Origin: Plectrocnemia conspersa
Lineage: Eukaryota > Arthropoda > Insecta > Trichoptera > Polycentropodidae
Length of the DNA: 64,000 nucleotides
Direction: 5' to 3'
NCBI GenBank assembly: GCA_009617715.1
Contig: VTFK01000166.1
Location: forward strand, 965,934-1,029,933
Shown here in pieces: positions 60,401 through 64,000 of the stretch. Position 1 is the first letter of the stretch. Each line of letters opens with the position of its first letter. A program made the position numbers and the translations under genes. The notes under the pieces were generated by a model. The model worked only from the letters and a program-made list of their open reading frames with translations. It was not told the DNA's origin and made no database searches.

Positions 60401-61894
60401 TTCCGGTAAAAACAACATTAGCAACATTTCACGTAATCATCACACTAACGGTGCTCCTGCATGTTTGAAATAATAAAGACTAACGAAACTCATAAATAAT
60501 GATGCAAAACCTTATTAATTTCTGTTTTAAAATGTGTCATGAATAGCCAACATCACCACCAATCGGTGTTGGGTTTTATTCTAATCACAAGATACGCGAT
60601 TGCTACAAATCATACAATGCATATACATTATGAATTACCACACTGAACGGAAAATATTAGTCATAGCAAAATAAAATTTATTCGCCTAATCAGAAGCAAC
60701 AATTTTTTAATTCAATTAATTTTATATCATTCAAGAGAGACTTTTCTCAACATATTTCTTTTAAAAGTTAATTATTTTACGTGAAAACTTTCCGTTCCGA
60801 CAAGAAACAAAGAGCTTCTTTGTTCAAATTGAGTGTTCTAAAAAAAGTCGGTCCTGGTATTACAAGTTCATGAATCAGTTTAATAAAGAATATTTCTATA
60901 AATAATGTGCTCATTACAACTACGGCACTCTTCCAATTTACATTTAAAATTGTCGATGACGCTGCAGTGAGAGGTCTAATACTATAAAGTATGATAATTT
61001 AAATAATGTGTTACATATAACATACATATGTAACACATTATTTAAATTATCATTATATTATATATAGATGTAACGCATTATTCATGTCATTACATTTTAA
61101 CTATAAATACGAAATGCAAAGCGTCGCTAGAACTATTGGATCATACAGTCGTATTATTCAGGGAGCATTCTATGTTCATTTGAGGCATGGCGCTACAGTT
61201 TTTTAATTTCTATCGAGTCAGATCTCAATTAATGTTTATTTTAAAATTATTATTTTGCACTGATTGTTTTTACCTTGTTGATATTTACAATAAATAAATT
61301 AATTGGTATAATCGAAACTGTAAAATTGTAAATGAGTGTATCGAATATGTTTGTAGGTCATTTGATTAATGTCACGATAAATAAAATAATAGGTCGCACA
61401 AACTGTAGAGGAAATTACAATTAATCCGAGAGTATGGAGAAGATACAATGTGATCTATTTATAGATACATTAATAACGACATATAGATAAATCATAAGAA
61501 AGCATCGAAAGCAAATATTCATTGAAAATAATTGCACGGGTTCTAAATTTATCCTGTTTATTCGCCCACAGATTTTTATCTATTTTGGGTTAAAAAAACA
61601 TTACTTGCAAAGCAGACAACGGTATTATTGTGAAATATACATTAAAGATTATTTGGCTTAAAAAAATATTTATTTCTTCTATAATTAAAACGACAAGTTC
61701 AGATGATGATATACTAAATCTATAAAGGGTTTGTTTCTTTAATTTTATACCAAGTGTATTGAAATCATCAATCATATCGGACAAGTATGTACTTTATATA
61801 TTATATATATAAATGACGGAATAAAGAATTTGCATAATATTTTGCGTTGAAAAATAAATAAAGTGCATTGAAGAAAATTTTGTAAAAAGCTTTT
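60401..61894. other. AT-rich stretch with one strong palindrome
   Basis: Apart from the hairpin at 60991-61053, nothing was recognised. Confidence 0.4.
60991..61053. repeat. Perfect 28-bp palindrome, 7-base loop
   Basis: Positions 60991-61018 are the exact reverse complement of 61026-61053; the loop is AACATAC. A partial third copy of the arm (ATGTAACGCATTATT) follows near 61068. Confidence 0.9.
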
Positions 61895-62420
61895 GCTACA
61901 CCTACTTTGCTGGGTTGTAAACACGTCAAAGAAGACGTGAGATATTGTGAGTCTAGCACGTCAACCATCGATTAGTGATTGCCAAATCACTATTAGAAAA
62001 ATTGCTGAAGAAGACGTTTAGACCGTTTATGCCATAAGATAAGTAGCAGACAAATTTGTTCCAAAATTTGAATTAAGTCGAATAGGCGATAAATCATTTG
62101 TATATTGACATTAAAACAAAGTTTCAATCGCACCAATGATAGCACCCTAAAGAACCGAAGCGAAAAAAAGCACGTCAAAAACAATCAAATGTCAAGGTAA
62201 TTTGATTATAACGGTATAGTTAACTGCAAATTATTACCACAATGTCACAAAGACAATAAGGAGTATTTATTACTTAACAGTTTTACTCAGTTTGAATGAG
62301 GTAATTCGAAGACAATTTTGAATAAATAACTATTAGATTTTGCACCACGATAACGAACCAACTTACACTCTAATGAAAGTATTAATAGATCAAGTCCAAA
62401 ATCTTTCTCTCATAGAAAAA
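61895..62420 (+). pseudogene. Mariner transposase relic, copy 3
   Basis: Frame pieces follow mariner order. First comes ISDCQITIRKIAEEDV (helix-turn-helix region, usually IS..QIA...GIS), then YYLTVLLSLNEVIRRQF, then ILHHDNEPTYTLMKVL at 62337-62384. The last is the block around the second catalytic aspartate, usually LHHDNAPAHT. Stops and frameshifts are present. The other two mariner copies hold the first-aspartate region, which is decayed here. Confidence 0.75.
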
Positions 62421-62504
62421 TAAGCAGAAGTTTAGTTAGACTTCGCATCTTGTATAGTACACTATGTTTTAAAAATAGAATAGCTATCCTTACCGATATT
62501 ACTA

Positions 62505-62810
62505 TGGACTTTTTATATAAGAGGCCTGATCAAAATATATTTAAACCGAATTTTGTTCAATAGGAGGGCGCAAAAAACAATTATCACTTCTCAGAAGTCA
62601 AAAATTCACGTCAAAAGCAATAAAATCGTGTGACGTGAATTTTTGACTTCTGAGAAGTGATAATTGTTTTTTGCGCCCTCCTATTGAACAAAATTCGGTT
62701 TATATGTTCCTAATTTAATTTGTTATTTAATTATACGTACGAATTAGAACGTACCCATTACAACGGTGACGGCACGATCTTATTGCTTTTGGCGTGTTTT
62801 TAACGTGATA
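62505..62810. mobile_element. Foldback element without GC core, 71-bp perfect inverted repeat
   Basis: Positions 62542-62612 and 62632-62702 are exact reverse complements, 71 bases each, around a 19-base spacer. The sequence is that of the family arms, but the GC palindrome is absent. A further right-arm fragment follows at 62755-62810. Confidence 0.9.
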
Positions 62811-63129
62811 TATAAATAATATGTAGTTTTTGTGATTAAATAAATTGGGCCGTAGTGGATTCAATACAAAAAAAGTTTAAAATAAAATGTGAATAATTAT
62901 TATATGTGGTTTAACTGATATTTTTTCGCGCCATTTCGAATTTTTGCTAATATGTGGGGGAGCACCTATTTATGTCATAATTTATTTAAATATTATTTTA
63001 ATAAATTCATCCGTGAATTAAACTAAAAAAAAGCTCAATGGTTCATGACACATTTAGCTGTCCAATGCATACTGGCGATTTTCTTGCTGACTTCTATAGG
63101 TGTCATACGCAGTTAAAGGGTTAAGAAAG

Positions 63130-63500
63130 GTATTGTATGCAGACGTATAACTGCCAAAAAAACCGTTATCGACAATCGCCAATCGACATGCTAGGATTGA
63201 GTGATGAGAGTAAAATAAATTTAAATAAATTTTTGTGCCACTGTCATACTAACAGGGTACACACATTTATTTACTTTCTCTATTATCATGACGTCAACAG
63301 CGATTTATTTTATACTATGACGAACAACGATCGTTGTTTAGTTTCAGTACAAGTCAGATGGAGTGCACTTGTGCATTGTCAAGGTGGCGAAAGATGTGAT
63401 ATCCAGAGCCATGTAATTTGGAGTGCTTCTTATATTCCGAAATGGAAGGTATCACTTCATCGACGGAACAGTAAACAGCCATTATTTCATTAACGATGAA
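63130..63500 (+). pseudogene. Tc1-type transposase relic, copy 2
   Basis: LGLSDESKINLN, then CQGGERCD, then in another frame GVLLIFRNGRYHFIDGTVNS and HYFI. These are the FSDES, PGERY, WGCFS..G.GPLHFIDG.M blocks of Tc1 transposases. Blocks and DNA sequence match copy 1 at 39255-39545. Confidence 0.65.
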
Positions 63501-64000
63501 TCGTTGATTAATTCCATCCTTTTCCGTTTTTAAACAGTATTGAAGGCTAAATGAAGCGCAACAATTATATATTAAAGAAATATAACGACAATTTTACTCC
63601 TCTAAAAATTATTTTCAGCTACGTAGCGATATTTAGGGTAATAACATATTAGTTACATTTGGTATTAGCATATAATTAGCTATAATAGACTAGTGTAATT
63701 AATATGTTCATTTGAAAGAGCACCTAATTCTCAATCTAGTCCATGGTGTAACTCATTTTCATATAGCTATATTATCAGCGCATGTATTTAGCCACTGTTT
63801 AACTCTCAACAATATATAGATATAAACAAATAAAATAAGCAATAAAAATATATGGCGGCTAAGATGTGTCACACAGACGTGAGAAAATAAAAAATCAGAC
63901 GAGTCATATAAATGCCTTAATTTTGTTGTAGAAGTGAGAAAATATAGCACCACAGTCGCCGTTGACTTTTCTTAAATTGGGGGATAAAAGACTGAGCTAA
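63501..64000. other. AT-rich end of window
   Basis: Part of the first 60 bases (GTTGATTAATTCCATC) also occurs beside the Tc1 copy at 39.8 and 40.3 kb. Nothing else was recognised. Confidence 0.4.

Overview
The window is AT-rich eukaryotic DNA with spliced genes, GT-AG introns and many transposon families, so it comes from an animal. Both recognisable host genes are close to insect proteins, and the reverse transcriptases, mariner/Tc1 and hAT relics are also typical of arthropods. An insect is the best reading; I cannot name the order. There is no sign of operons, CRISPR or any prokaryotic element.

Only two host genes can be supported, and they are convergent. Parvin (integrin-linked-kinase adaptor, two CH domains) lies on the + strand at 5793-6977 as four exons; its N-terminal exon or exons are not visible and are probably to the left of the window. 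Glutamine synthetase lies on the - strand, with six coding exons from 21397 down to the stop at 13231. It has a 4.4 kb first coding intron and a candidate TATA-type promoter near 22.78 kb. The exon phases of both genes join without error and the glutamine synthetase catalytic motifs are present, so both look functional.

The rest (1-5.8, 7.0-12, the glutamine synthetase introns, 22.9-64 kb) is a transposon graveyard. At 1-5 kb there are a Harbinger-like MITE, a hAT transposase relic and a 2.3 kb element with ~300-bp terminal inverted repeats that carries a protein family with no known name. At 7.9-10.4 kb a 664-bp hAT deletion derivative with perfect 8-bp target duplications sits against a non-LTR retrotransposon (LINE) with reverse transcriptase. 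Further relics of the same LINE lie at about 26.2, 27.5-28.0, 37.0-37.5, 41.6, 43.3-43.9 and 51.5 kb. Mariner relics lie at 34.6, 58.6 and 62.1 kb, Tc1 relics at 39.3 and 63.3 kb. A second unnamed transposon-like protein relic is at 50.2-51.1 kb. A modular foldback family (GC-rich palindromic core with tandem arms) occurs at 24.4, 28.3, 34.1, 47.6-48.2, 59.0-59.4 and 62.5-62.8 kb.

The most interesting structure is an RNA-like 3' hairpin at the end of the LINE copies. Its stem sequence changes between copies while pairing is kept, and the same hairpin ends a tRNA-derived SINE in a glutamine synthetase intron. This is the pattern expected of a SINE that borrows the 3' recognition signal of its partner LINE. 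Other points for a second look are the foldback family with a perfect 71-bp inverted repeat at 62.5-62.7 kb, the two unnamed transposon-like proteins, and four similar TATA-box core-promoter-like segments on the + strand at 44.1, 49.5, 51.9 and 60.4 kb with no gene behind them.
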